This document shows, piece by piece, positions 36,276-45,086 of a stretch of DNA of 64,000 bases (within the stretch, counting starts at the first letter, position 1; every line of letters begins with the position of its first letter). Made by a program: the position numbers and the translations under genes. This DNA comes from Harmothoe impar (taxonomy: Eukaryota > Annelida > Polychaeta > Phyllodocida > Polynoidae). Where the stretch lies: NCBI GenBank assembly GCA_947462335.1, contig OX381721.1, positions 34,646,303-34,710,302 on the forward strand, given 5' to 3'. The notes beneath the pieces are model-generated. The model was not told the DNA's origin, searched no databases, and worked only from the letters and a program-made list of their open reading frames with translations.

Positions 36276-36500
36276 CTTGTCTGTGTGTGTGTCCTTCCCT
36301 GGTGTCAGTGTGTGTGTCAGTCCAACATACAGCAATAGGGTCGGCTCTCTGGATGTATCCAACACTCCCAGTCTCTCCTTCTCAGTGCCTTCTGCTCTCT
36401 TCTCTGTCTCTTCCTCAACTCTCGCCGCCGCCTCACGAGATCTCGTTACCTGGTCACAGGCTCTGCACATGCGCAGTGCGCCGCCGCTGCTGATCACCAC
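36276..36500 (-). CDS. Possible first coding exon of a host gene (unidentified)
   Basis: On the minus strand an ATG at 36500 opens 75 codons that end exactly at AAG|GTGAGT (junction 36276/36275), a consensus splice donor in phase 0. The encoded segment starts MVISSGGALRMCRACDQV, then a charged, helix-prone stretch rich in E and R (residues 18-45). It lies in the most CpG-rich host sequence of the window, with a GCGCATGTGCAG NRF1-like site near 36465-36480, as at animal promoters. I do not recognise the family. I find no convincing second exon within the window. It may instead be a non-coding first exon or chance. Confidence 0.35.
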
Positions 36501-36929
36501 CGCCCCCTCGTGTGGTGGCTTCTGGAACTACTGCTGCCACTGCCTGACACTATACTGGTCTATGTAGCTATGGTGTGGGTATGGGCACGTGGGTGGGTGG
36601 AGCTGAAGGACGCTTGTGTATATGGAGATCTTGTGTTCTACACTGTTCTGAGGTGAGCTGCTCTGTGGAGTGAGTAAACCCTGGGAGTGAGTGAGTGACT
36701 CAGAGAGTAAGCCTATGTTGAAGATGAACCTCTGGTTGAGGTTACTAAAATGGTGTTAAAATGAGTCCTATAGTACAGGCAATAAGTGTGAGGTAGTGTG
36801 TGTGGATGGTGCAGTGTGTCCTGCTGCAGTCCGCCTTGTCCCACTATATACAGTGCCCCCTGTCACTCTGTGTGCACTCACCAACCTAATCAGGGTCCTC
36901 GTGGTGGGATGGGGATTACACTGCATACC

Positions 36930-37012
36930 TATGTGTGAGTGTATGTGTGTGTTGGGGGGGGGGTGAAGGGTGTGTGTGTGGGTGGGTGCAGGGTGCATGT
37001 GTGTGGGTGTAC
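36930..37012. repeat. GT-rich minisatellite
   Basis: Repeats of GTGTGTGTGGGTGGGTGCAGG. The threonine/histidine/proline frame on the minus strand comes from this composition. Confidence 0.7.
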
Positions 37013-37639
37013 GAGATAATCCTATTGTCACACACCCACAAACCTAGCCACCCGATTGGCTTAGGCTGTGTGACGTCACACTCGCTAGGTCCCGCCCACA
37101 GCCTCTCAGTGACAGACGTGGGTAGGTGATTGACAGGAGGAGTAGGCGGCAGGTAATTGTGCAGTTAGCACTAAGTGAGATATGTGATATACCTCTGTTA
37201 TTATGGTCAATTCTTTAACCCTTTACAGTCCCATGCTCTGTTGTTTTTTCTCACATGTCTATGTTAAATCCCGGTTAAGTAAATTCATAATGTTATTACG
37301 GTATATTTGGTGTATGGGCCACAACATAATTTGCTCTATGGGTAATAATGATAGCCCAGAAAGGGGAACCGTTTTCTGTGTATATTTAAAGGATGGACTC
37401 GTGGGTTTATAGTGTGGACTCCACACGTATCAAAACGAGCCTAAAACTGATGATTACCTAAATACTAGGGAATGGGGTTAACTATATTAAGATGCTCTTA
37501 ATTATCCTAAAATTAGTCTTAATTTTGTCCTAATGCTGAATAAATTAGCTTAGACAATCTTGAAAGTCTAACTCACCAAACTAGTAGTGGTAAGCCTACA
37601 CGGTCCATAGTAGGATAGGCTTGCTATCTAGTATGTAAT

Positions 37640-37866
37640 GGGGGCTCTGTCCCCAACAACTGTTTTTTTTCTTCTCTCTCTTTTTTTTATGGCGCTATTG
37701 ATATGTATTCATTTATGAACGTCTTGTATCCTGTTGAACTGTATGATGGCGATGTGTGCTGATGTGTCGTGTTTGTCTGTTTGACCTCAGCTACATCTTG
37801 GCTTAATGATTAAAAGCATCTGTAATGTCATGACTATTAAGCCAATAAAAATATCCAAACTTCAAA
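37640..37866 (+). mobile_element. 3' tail of a non-LTR retrotransposon
   Basis: Ends in TTAAGCCAATAAAAATATCC followed by tandem AAACTTC units (ACTTCAAACTTCAAAC), the kind of short tail repeat seen at 3' ends of CR1/L2/Jockey-type LINEs. No reverse transcriptase reading frame is attached. Confidence 0.5.
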
Positions 37867-38039
37867 CTTCAAACATTTTTAGATGTTTTATGATGTCCCA
37901 TCTGGGTGTAGGACATATGGTATAAAGCAGACTTCAGGTAACATAGTTTGGGTATGTAAAACTAGGTGGCAGATACAAGGGGAACTATCAGATTTTTTAA
38001 AGATTTAAGATCATAGATTAAGACATCTTAAGATGTCAG

Positions 38040-38235
38040 ATTTAGATTGCGCTTTTAATGTTTGTCTGCGCACCTGGGAGACCTATCCTGTATTTGCATC
38101 AACTATAGTATATTATTTACGATTGGGGGACATTAAACTGATATCTAAGGGTAATAACAGCTCAAACAGTGAGTCCCACATGGTCAAACCATGGCCTTTT
38201 ACGGTGCATTCTCAATTAAATTATGGGGAATGAGG
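38040..38235 (+). repeat. Dispersed repeat shared with 55750-55945
   Basis: GGGGACATTAAACTGATATC and following AGCTCAAACAGTGAGTCCCA align with the minus strand of 55750-55945, and each has a GGAATGAGGGG or GAAATGAGGGGG end. Both contain short open frames with similar products, as expected from copies of one repeat. Confidence 0.5.
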
Positions 38236-38429
38236 GGAAACCTTAATCATCGGATATACTCACTTAAAGTTGACACCCCAACTGTGGTGGCTAAAGTTGA
38301 CTTCCACCGATAAAAATGAGCTGAAGTAATTTCACCGATATAATGAGCAAATAAACACTGGGTAGAAAATACAAAACCAAGCTTAGAGGATCTGATTATG
38401 TACAAAATGTAGAGATGAAACAAATGATG

Positions 38430-38752
38430 GTTTACATAAAAGGTGTGAAGTACCAAAACTAGCAAACAGGAGAAAAGAACTATTGGCTAGTATAATGTAT
38501 AGAAAATCTAGAAAAATCATGAGTGTTCAAACAGCTGTAAATACCATTTGTGCTGATAAATTCAACTTCCATCTAAGACGGCCAAGAACTGAAATGTACA
38601 AAAAGTTTCCATATTATAGAGGAATACGGGTGGGGAATAGTCTGACCAAAGAAGTCCAAGGCTGCGAAGAACAAAGAGACAAGAACAAAATGTGTTTTTG
38701 GTACCTACATGAGAGGCCAAACAAAGGCATACTAAGAGAGCCGAGACTTTAG
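38430..38752 (+). pseudogene. LINE reverse-transcriptase C-terminal fragment
   Basis: The frame ending at 38752 contains RRPRTEMYKKFPYYRGIRVG followed by NSLTKEV. This resembles the conserved tail of CR1/Jockey-like LINE ORF2 proteins (RPRT..YK.S..YRG...WNSLP). Upstream RT motifs are missing, so it is a 5'-truncated relic. Confidence 0.5.
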
Positions 38753-39033
38753 ATATACGTTAAGAAATAGACAAAGGAAAGCAAAATGCAGTAGTATACA
38801 TATAGTAGTAGCCTTTATGAGTAAGCAATGTTACTATATATCTATTTGTTGTTGTGTATGTGTGTTTTCCTAGAGTGCATCCTATTCCATCCATTTATTC
38901 ATTTGTTTTAATAACTAGTCTCATCCTTAGTCATTGAAGTGTACAGGAGAGTCCCTGTTTTATGTTATAAGTAGGGTCCACCCAAAGGCTGTATATCTGT
39001 ATCAAGGTTCATATATGTCATTTATTTTGATAT

Positions 39034-39517
39034 TGTAGGGGCATGATATTACATATTAATCTCATACACGGTATTTCCGGGTAATGTCTGTTTACTCGGC
39101 TTCTCCACCTGGAGCTAGTGCACACAGTTCCCGGGAGAGGGCGCAGGTCCTCTTCAGGTAACCGTGTGCCGCTCTCAGGTGGGCGGCCGACCCACCCACC
39201 TGGCCACGTGATCTAAGAGCCGGTGTTATATAAGACCCATGTGTTTACCTGGAACGGCAGTCAGTGCAGGCCCGACTGACGAGAGACTTCACATGTCCAA
39301 CCGTGCAGACAGAGTTGTATGCTAAGAGATGTATACTGACCGTTTCCTCTATTTATAGAGAAACCTGATCTACCTGTGTGTATTAATTCTACACTGATCG
39401 TTCCCTAGTAAAGGAACTAGAGTTGTTATTCTTGTGAATAAAGACAGATATATTCTCGCACCTGGAAACTGCCGTGATCGTTGTTCTTTAACCTAGAGTT
39501 AACTACGAACCACCACA
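39034..39517 (+). repeat. 5' LTR
   Basis: 484 bp, starts TGTAGGGGCA and ends ACCACCACA. It contains a TATATAA box at 39227-39233 and an AATAAA signal at 39439-39444, the expected U3-R-U5 order. Aligns without gaps to the 3' LTR with three substitutions. Confidence 0.95.
39227..39260 (+). promoter_or_regulatory. LTR promoter core (TATA box)
   Basis: TATATAA at 39227-39233 lies about 30 bp upstream of GGCAGTCAGTGC (39255-39266), a plausible initiator. A CCACGTGATC E-box-like site lies just upstream at 39204-39213. This would drive the full-length gag-pol transcript. Confidence 0.6.
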
Positions 39518-39518
39518 C

Positions 39519-39533
39519 TGGTGCCGTGACCAG
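39519..39533 (+). other. Primer-binding site
   Basis: TGGTGCCGTGACCAG begins two bases after the 5' LTR. TGG matches the CCA end of a tRNA, as expected for minus-strand priming. The matching tRNA could not be identified. Confidence 0.7.
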
Positions 39534-39636
39534 TAGCAGTGAAGGTAGCAGAACAAGTTAGTTGTTCGGGAATATGTTCGGGTTATACTGAACAGGAAGT
39601 CCTTGGGTGGACAGACAGTCCTTTAGTGGACAGACA

Positions 39637-41250
39637 ATGGCTACCGGTGGTAGCCTGGGCGGCTCTGGCCCAGAGCTGAGTGAAGGGGAGTTGGAATCAA
39701 CTCGCCTGGAGGTGCCAGGGATGGACCCTGGGGAGGGCTTGAAGCCAGAACAGAAGAAGAGGAAATTGCAGGATCTTTCCTGGGTGGAACCCTATGTAGG
39801 GGATGAGAGATTCCAGAGGGAATATGACGAGCGTTTGGCTCGGGAAGAGGATGACCTCTACTGGGAGAATGTCCGATTGGACAAGCAGTCAATGGAAGGT
39901 CAGTATGCTGCATTGACTGAGGAATTGACATCCCTGGTAAAAGAAAGGGACCAGATCCTCTCTGAGAATCAGAGGGTAAAAGGAACTCTGATAGAAGAGA
40001 GAGAACGGTTGATAGAAGACAACCGGTATATGAAAAAGAAGGTTGCTCAGGAATCGCATGAATACCAAAAGATTCAAGCAAAGATTGCTGAGAACCAGAA
40101 AGAGAATGAACACTCCGAATCTCTTAAGGAGAGGTATGAGAGGGAGTTGAAAAAATACTCTAGAGAATGGTATGCCCTGAAGAAGGGGACAGAAGAGCTC
40201 GAGAAGGGCAGAGACCAGTTGGTCAAGGATAACGAATCCACCAGGATACAAATCCTGGAAGAAACGGACGAGTTAGAAAGGAAACGGGAAGCTGAAGTGG
40301 AGGCTGTCTGTTCCCTGGAAGCCAGGAAAACTCTCCTGCGGAGTGAATTGTCGAAGGCAATGGAACAGCAGGGGGGGGAACAAGTTCCAGCTATCGGGCC
40401 GGAAACTGTTCTGGACAGCACTCTTGCTGCTAGGAAGGTGGATGCATTACCTCAATTCGATCCATTTATTAATGATAATGGATTGAGGAATGTGGAAGAC
40501 TCTGTGTATAAAAACAGAGGGAAGGATTCAAAGAGAGTGAATATCACCGGGCGCTCTCTTGAACGGGAACCAGTTAATCATGCCAGTATTGGTCAGGTTA
40601 ACAGGGAAATGTCTCCAGAGGAGGAAGTGTCTCGACATTATAAAAATAAATTCCGAGATGAAGTCGTGAACCATAGTTATGGCTCATTGAACCCCTTTTC
40701 GGGGGATGATCCGGCTCAGTATGGAAACCCGGGAGATTATGATAGCAAGGGTAATTATAGATATTGCCCGGATACAACTTATTCATATCCACCTCCGGCC
40801 ACTGATACACATTCGGGAGTCAATAAGGACCCTGAAAATAGGCCGAGGGGTAGTCTGAATAAGGGGTCACAGCAGAAAACGAAGGGAAGGTCAAATCCAG
40901 TGCATAAAAACACTCAGGGATTGTCCGGTTATCAAGGCCCACGCTTTGATGAGGGTACAGACTCGGAATCAGATAAATCTTCTGACGATATACCCAAGAT
41001 AAAGGTTCCTTTGAACCGAAGGGTAACAATGACCCCGGCGGAACACCGATTACATAATCGAGACCCAGCCATAGGTAATTTGGGACTAGATTGCTCCAGC
41101 CGAGGTCAAGACGGTACAGACTTACTGGCTTGGAGTAGACGCATGTCGGGTCAATTAGTGCATTCTAATTATGCCGCTAAAAGAACTGCACGCATGACGA
41201 AGCCTTACAGGGGTTTACGACCCTGGAAGGAAGAATATCAATCACTTTAA
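39637..41250 (+). CDS. gag: Gag, N-terminal coiled-coil part, ends at an in-frame stop
   Basis: The first ATG after the primer-binding site opens 537 codons. Residues about 1-60 are Gly/Glu-rich; about 75-245 form a long highly charged heptad-rich coiled coil (QYAALTEELTSLVKERDQIL and onward); about 270-500 are polar and Tyr/Asn/Pro-rich. Reading stops at TAA (41248-41250), but the same frame continues open immediately into the capsid-like segment, which has no early ATG, so I regard the stop as a nonsense mutation or, less likely, a readthrough site. Classical Ty3/gypsy Gag is 300-450 residues in all, so this N-terminal extension is unusual. It would act in particle assembly. Confidence 0.8.
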   Translation: MATGGSLGGSGPELSEGELESTRLEVPGMDPGEGLKPEQKKRKLQDLSWVEPYVGDERFQREYDERLAREEDDLYWENVRLDKQSMEGQYAALTEELTSLVKERDQILSENQRVKGTLIEERERLIEDNRYMKKKVAQESHEYQKIQAKIAENQKENEHSESLKERYERELKKYSREWYALKKGTEELEKGRDQLVKDNESTRIQILEETDELERKREAEVEAVCSLEARKTLLRSELSKAMEQQGGEQVPAIGPETVLDSTLAARKVDALPQFDPFINDNGLRNVEDSVYKNRGKDSKRVNITGRSLEREPVNHASIGQVNREMSPEEEVSRHYKNKFRDEVVNHSYGSLNPFSGDDPAQYGNPGDYDSKGNYRYCPDTTYSYPPPATDTHSGVNKDPENRPRGSLNKGSQQKTKGRSNPVHKNTQGLSGYQGPRFDEGTDSESDKSSDDIPKIKVPLNRRVTMTPAEHRLHNRDPAIGNLGLDCSSRGQDGTDLLAWSRRMSGQLVHSNYAAKRTARMTKPYRGLRPWKEEYQSL

Positions 41251-42177
41251 GATGATTGTAAGTACAATTGCTGGAACAAGGAGGAATCCTTGGGAGCTTT
41301 TGTGATATGGTTGAGTGACGGCCCGGGTAAGATAGTGGTTGAAGACTGGAGGGACACTTACGGGCCGGAAGCTACATACGACCAGCTGGAAGTATTAGCT
41401 TGTTATACTTTTGGGAAAATGGTGACAGTAGATCACTGGACTCTGTTTCAGAGAAGAACGCAGAAACCTAAGGAATCTGCTAAAATTTTTGGGCTAGAAT
41501 TGCAGCGATTATTGCGGCAGGCTAGGCCAGAATGGAGTAGGGATGCTGAATATTATATAGAATCCCTATTTGTAAGATTCATTAGTGGATTGAGTGATCC
41601 TGAACATGCTAAAGTTTGTGGTAGAGCTTGGGAAGCTGGGTCTTCCCTAGCAGATTTGTTCATGGCGATTGATCAACATGACAAGAAGAAGATACTGTTG
41701 GCTGGTATGATACCCGCTAATAGGGGGCAGCGCGTCTCTGGAATTGAACATTCCTTAGATGGAGACGATTCTTCCGCGGAAGAATCTGAAGGGGAGGAGA
41801 GAGTAGACGCCCTGAAATTCAAGGGTCGACAGAAATCTAGCTCAACCCCAGCTTCCGGGAAGCTTCCTAGTAACAAAGGTTATTCGGAAACCCCCCGGAA
41901 ACCCGACATTCGGGAGCCTCAGACTGAACCCAGTCAGAAAACCCAGACCCCGGAGACGACCACTCCGGATAAAACAAATGCGTCAGGAAACTCATTAAAT
42001 ACCTTAATGGAGTCCATGATTAAACGCATGAACGAGGTGTTTGATAATCAAACCAGGCGCCGCCCTAGGGTCGATCGTAACACTGTCCAGTGTTACAGAT
42101 GTCAAGTCAAAGGGCACTTTGCATCTGAATGCAAAGCAGAGAAACCTGTTTTAAGAAGTGAGGTTTCGGGAAATTAG
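41251..42177 (+). CDS. gag: Gag, capsid and zinc-knuckle part
   Basis: The in-frame continuation of gag after the stop at 41248. It has a retrotransposon capsid-like region (WRDTYGPEATYDQLEVLACY onward, with FQRRTQKPKESAKIFGLELQ and FISGLSDPEHAK), a Ser/Pro/Thr-rich linker, and a nucleocapsid knuckle CYRCQVKGHFASEC (C-x2-C-x4-H-x4-C) at 42091-42132 that binds RNA. Ends at TAG 42175-42177, directly after the GGGAAAT slippery heptamer. No ATG lies near its beginning, so in this copy it could be made only by suppression of the stop or by internal initiation. Confidence 0.8.
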   Translation, partial: DDCKYNCWNKEESLGAFVIWLSDGPGKIVVEDWRDTYGPEATYDQLEVLACYTFGKMVTVDHWTLFQRRTQKPKESAKIFGLELQRLLRQARPEWSRDAEYYIESLFVRFISGLSDPEHAKVCGRAWEAGSSLADLFMAIDQHDKKKILLAGMIPANRGQRVSGIEHSLDGDDSSAEESEGEERVDALKFKGRQKSSSTPASGKLPSNKGYSETPRKPDIREPQTEPSQKTQTPETTTPDKTNASGNSLNTLMESMIKRMNEVFDNQTRRRPRVDRNTVQCYRCQVKGHFASECKAEKPVLRSEVSGN

Positions 42178-45086
42178 AGGGGGTTACCGGGGATGGCAGG
42201 ACGGTAACCCCTGAGGAAATATGTCAGATTATCACCGACGTTGGCGGTGAAGATTCATTAGCAGTGAATGCGTCCAGCAAGAAGGGAGATGGGACCGTAC
42301 ATCCCGGAAACCATGAGGCTGGGGAGACTGGTACAACAGGCGCCCAGGGGTGCGCGTATGGGAAACCTAGTGCCAGTTTAGAGGAGTCAATAACCAAAGA
42401 GTTGGTTAAGGTTGGAGGAACCAGGCTTCCCCCGGGTCATCCTTGTCTGGAACACCTGAAAGGATGTGGGTTCGACCTGGGCACTGATAGTGACCTTCAC
42501 CGGTTTACTAGGAATCCCTCAGTAACTGATGGGAAGAGGTGGTACGTTTCCTGTTCTGTACAAGGAAAGACTGGGGAGTTTCTTATGGATACTGGAGCTA
42601 GCCACTCCATGGTCTCTAAGAGATTCATCAGCTTATTGCCGAATATGTGTGAGAACCTCACAATGAGGGTAAACGCATGTACGGCCGATGGTACCAGAAT
42701 GAGGACATTTGGACGGACTTTTCTGATAATCTCTGTGGCCGGGAAAGAATTTGTTTGGGCCCCGACCATAGCTGAGATTGAAGATGATGGTATTCTTGGT
42801 TTGGATTTTGCGGCGCTTTTCGGTGCGACTTTGAATCCGAAAAGTGGGAAGTTGAAAATTGAATACCCGTATGATATGACCATACTCTGTAAGTTGAGAG
42901 TGATAAGTAGTGTCGCTAGTGTGGCACAGACTGTGAAGATTCCCCCGGGAATGACCTGTGACGTGTTAGTCAGTTCAGGGAGGCTAATCCAGAAAGGATT
43001 AGCGGTAATCGAGCCGGATATGGCTGTATTATCCCGGAAGGGATTGGAATCTGCGGATACCCTAGTAGGGAATTCCAGATGGACAGTGACACCCATTTCC
43101 AACCCCGGAAACTCCACAGTATATCTTGAGAAAGGCACTGAAGTTGGGAAAGTGATACTTGCGGAGGCAGTCACCGGTAGCCACCAAGACCTGAGGTTAG
43201 AAGAAGGAGGGGAAGAGGAATTGCATGAAGAGTTAACTAAGTTGTTAACAGGATCGTCCATAACGGATGAGAATGATCAGGAAGCCCTAAAGGCTATGCT
43301 GAAGAGATGCAGGCAAGCTTTTGCGGCCCCAGGGGAACCCCTGGGGAGAACCAATAAGGTATTGCATGAAATTAAAACCGGGGATAACCCCGCTTTTAAG
43401 ATTCCTTATAGGAGATTACCCCTCAAGAAGAAGATTGTAGCTGAGGAAGAGATAGCGAAAATGCTGAAGGATAATGTTATTGTTCCCAGCATGAGTCCTT
43501 GGTCCTCCCCTGTGTGTATGGTAACCAAGAAGGATGGTAGCATACGGTTCTGTATTGATTACCGGAAACTGAATGGGTTGACTAAAAAGAACTCCTATCC
43601 TCTTCCTAGGATAGATGAGACGATTGATTCCCTGGGAGGGAATGAATGGTTTTGTACCCTGGATTTACAGTCCGGGTATTGGCAAGTAGGCATGAAGCCT
43701 GAGGATATGGAGAAAACTGCGTTCTCCAGCCATATCGGGTTGTTTGAATATAAGGTAATGCCGTTCGGGTTATGTAACGCGCCGGCCACCTTTGAAGCCA
43801 TGATGGAGACACTGTTAAGTGATTTATTATGGCGGAAATGTCTAGTTTACTTGGATGACGTATTTGTGTTTGGAAAGACCTTTGCGGATTGTTTAAGTAA
43901 TTTAGAGGAAGTCTTAAACCGAATCATGTCTAATGGTCTCAAATTGAAACCAAAGAAATGCAATCTGTTTAAGAAGGATATTAACTACCTAGGGCGGATT
44001 ATTTCCACCGAGGGGGTTAAGGCGGATCCGGAAAAGATCAGGAGTGTGACTGAATGGGAAGTCCCCAGGGGTCCTAAAGATGTGCGATCCTTTCTAGGAT
44101 TCTGCTCATACTATAGGGATTTCCTGCCGGGGTATTCCCGGGTAGCCTATCCGATCCAGTGTTTGTCACACTGGACACCCGGAAATAGGAAGGAAGAGTT
44201 CCCATGGGGGAGGGAACAGGACACAGCTTTCTTAGCAATAAAAAAGTTGTTTGTAGAGACCCCGGTGTTAAAGTATCCCACCCCGGATGGTCATTTTGTA
44301 TTGGATACAGATGCTAGTAATGGGAGTATTGGGGCCGCCCTCAGTCAAGTCCAAGACGGAGTGGAGGTTCCCATTGCCTTTGCTAGTAATACTATGAGTA
44401 AGACCCAGCGTAATTATTGCACCACTAAAAGGGAATTGTTGGCTGTGATAGTTTATACTAAAAAGTTCAAACATTTCCTTTGGGGGTCAGATTTTACGCT
44501 AAGAACAGATCATTCCTCTTTGAGATGGTTATTGAATTTCAAAGATGCAGAAGGAATGATTGGCCGTTGGCTAGCACACCTTTCCGAGTTCGGTTTGGAG
44601 CAAAGTCAGATCCAGCATAGAGCTGGGGTAAAGCATGTGAATGCTGATGCACTTTCCCGACGTCCTATCAGGAAGTGCGAAAACACCAACTGTGATGACT
44701 GTGGTCAGCATGAGGCTGTCATAGCCGGAGCAAGGATTCCCTTTGAGATCAAGGGAACTGGGGTTCTGGAGTGGTCCATGGGAACCATCCGGAAATTCCA
44801 GGAAAAGGATCCTAACCTTAGCCGGTTGTTGGTATTGTTACCTAGGAAGATACGGCCCCCGCGGCCTGAGATTTCCCTGGAGAATCGGGAAATGAGACGA
44901 CTAATAGCTCAATGGGCAGAGCGAGAGGTCCAGAGCGGAATCGTCTACCGGTGGAAGATTAATTCATCCGGTAGGAGAGTCCGGCAAGTGGTAATCCCCT
45001 CCGGTATGCGGAGGGATGTTATGTATTATTGCCATGGACACCTGACCAGTGGACATTTCGGGAAAAAGCGTTCCCTGGACAGCTGA
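42162..45086 (+). CDS. pol: Pol: protease, reverse transcriptase, RNase H, start of integrase
   Basis: Open in the -1 frame relative to gag; translated only after frameshifting at 42168-42174. Aspartic protease: DTGAS at 42588-42602 with ILGLDF downstream. Reverse transcriptase: VTKKDGSIRFCIDYRKLN, TLDLQSGYWQV, KVMPFGLCNAPATF, and the catalytic YLDD at 43848-43859. RNase H: acidic residues in VLDTDAS (about 44304-44310), KRELLAV and TDHSSLRWLL. The integrase zinc finger begins with HLTSGHFG, then the frame is lost and hits TGA at 45084-45086; the rest of the finger continues in another frame. The order PR-RT-RH-INT marks Ty3/gypsy. Protease and polymerase motifs look intact. Confidence 0.92.
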   Translation, partial: GFGKLEGVTGDGRTVTPEEICQIITDVGGEDSLAVNASSKKGDGTVHPGNHEAGETGTTGAQGCAYGKPSASLEESITKELVKVGGTRLPPGHPCLEHLKGCGFDLGTDSDLHRFTRNPSVTDGKRWYVSCSVQGKTGEFLMDTGASHSMVSKRFISLLPNMCENLTMRVNACTADGTRMRTFGRTFLIISVAGKEFVWAPTIAEIEDDGILGLDFAALFGATLNPKSGKLKIEYPYDMTILCKLRVISSVASVAQTVKIPPGMTCDVLVSSGRLIQKGLAVIEPDMAVLSRKGLESADTLVGNSRWTVTPISNPGNSTVYLEKGTEVGKVILAEAVTGSHQDLRLEEGGEEELHEELTKLLTGSSITDENDQEALKAMLKRCRQAFAAPGEPLGRTNKVLHEIKTGDNPAFKIPYRRLPLKKKIVAEEEIAKMLKDNVIVPSMSPWSSPVCMVTKKDGSIRFCIDYRKLNGLTKKNSYPLPRIDETIDSLGGNEWFCTLDLQSGYWQVGMKPEDMEKTAFSSHIGLFEYKVMPFGLCNAPATFEAMMETLLSDLLWRKCLVYLDDVFVFGKTFADCLSNLEEVLNRIMSNGLKLKPKKCNLFKKDINYLGRIISTEGVKADPEKIRSVTEWEVPRGPKDVRSFLGFCSYYRDFLPGYSRVAYPIQCLSHWTPGNRKEEFPWGREQDTAFLAIKKLFVETPVLKYPTPDGHFVLDTDASNGSIGAALSQVQDGVEVPIAFASNTMSKTQRNYCTTKRELLAVIVYTKKFKHFLWGSDFTLRTDHSSLRWLLNFKDAEGMIGRWLAHLSEFGLEQSQIQHRAGVKHVNADALSRRPIRKCENTNCDDCGQHEAVIAGARIPFEIKGTGVLEWSMGTIRKFQEKDPNLSRLLVLLPRKIRPPRPEISLENREMRRLIAQWAEREVQSGIVYRWKINSSGRRVRQVVIPSGMRRDVMYYCHGHLTSGHFGKKRSLDS
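42168..42211 (+). promoter_or_regulatory. Programmed -1 ribosomal frameshift signal (gag to pol)
   Basis: GGGAAAT (42168-42174) fits X-XXY-YYZ in the gag frame (G GGA AAT) and is immediately followed by the gag stop TAG. After a 5-nt spacer comes a perfect 9-bp stem, GGGGTTACC (42180-42188) with GGTAACCCC (42203-42211), loop 14 nt. The pol frame is open from 42162 and lies in the -1 frame, so slippage here joins Gag to Pol exactly. All three elements of a canonical signal are present; a pseudoknot partner for the loop is not obvious. Confidence 0.85.

Noticed and set aside
39641..40421. Overlapping antisense frames opposite gag
   Set aside because: Caused by codon bias of the coiled-coil gag on the other strand.
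42497..43261. 254-codon frame antisense to pol
   Set aside because: Shadow of the conserved protease-RT region; no independent features.
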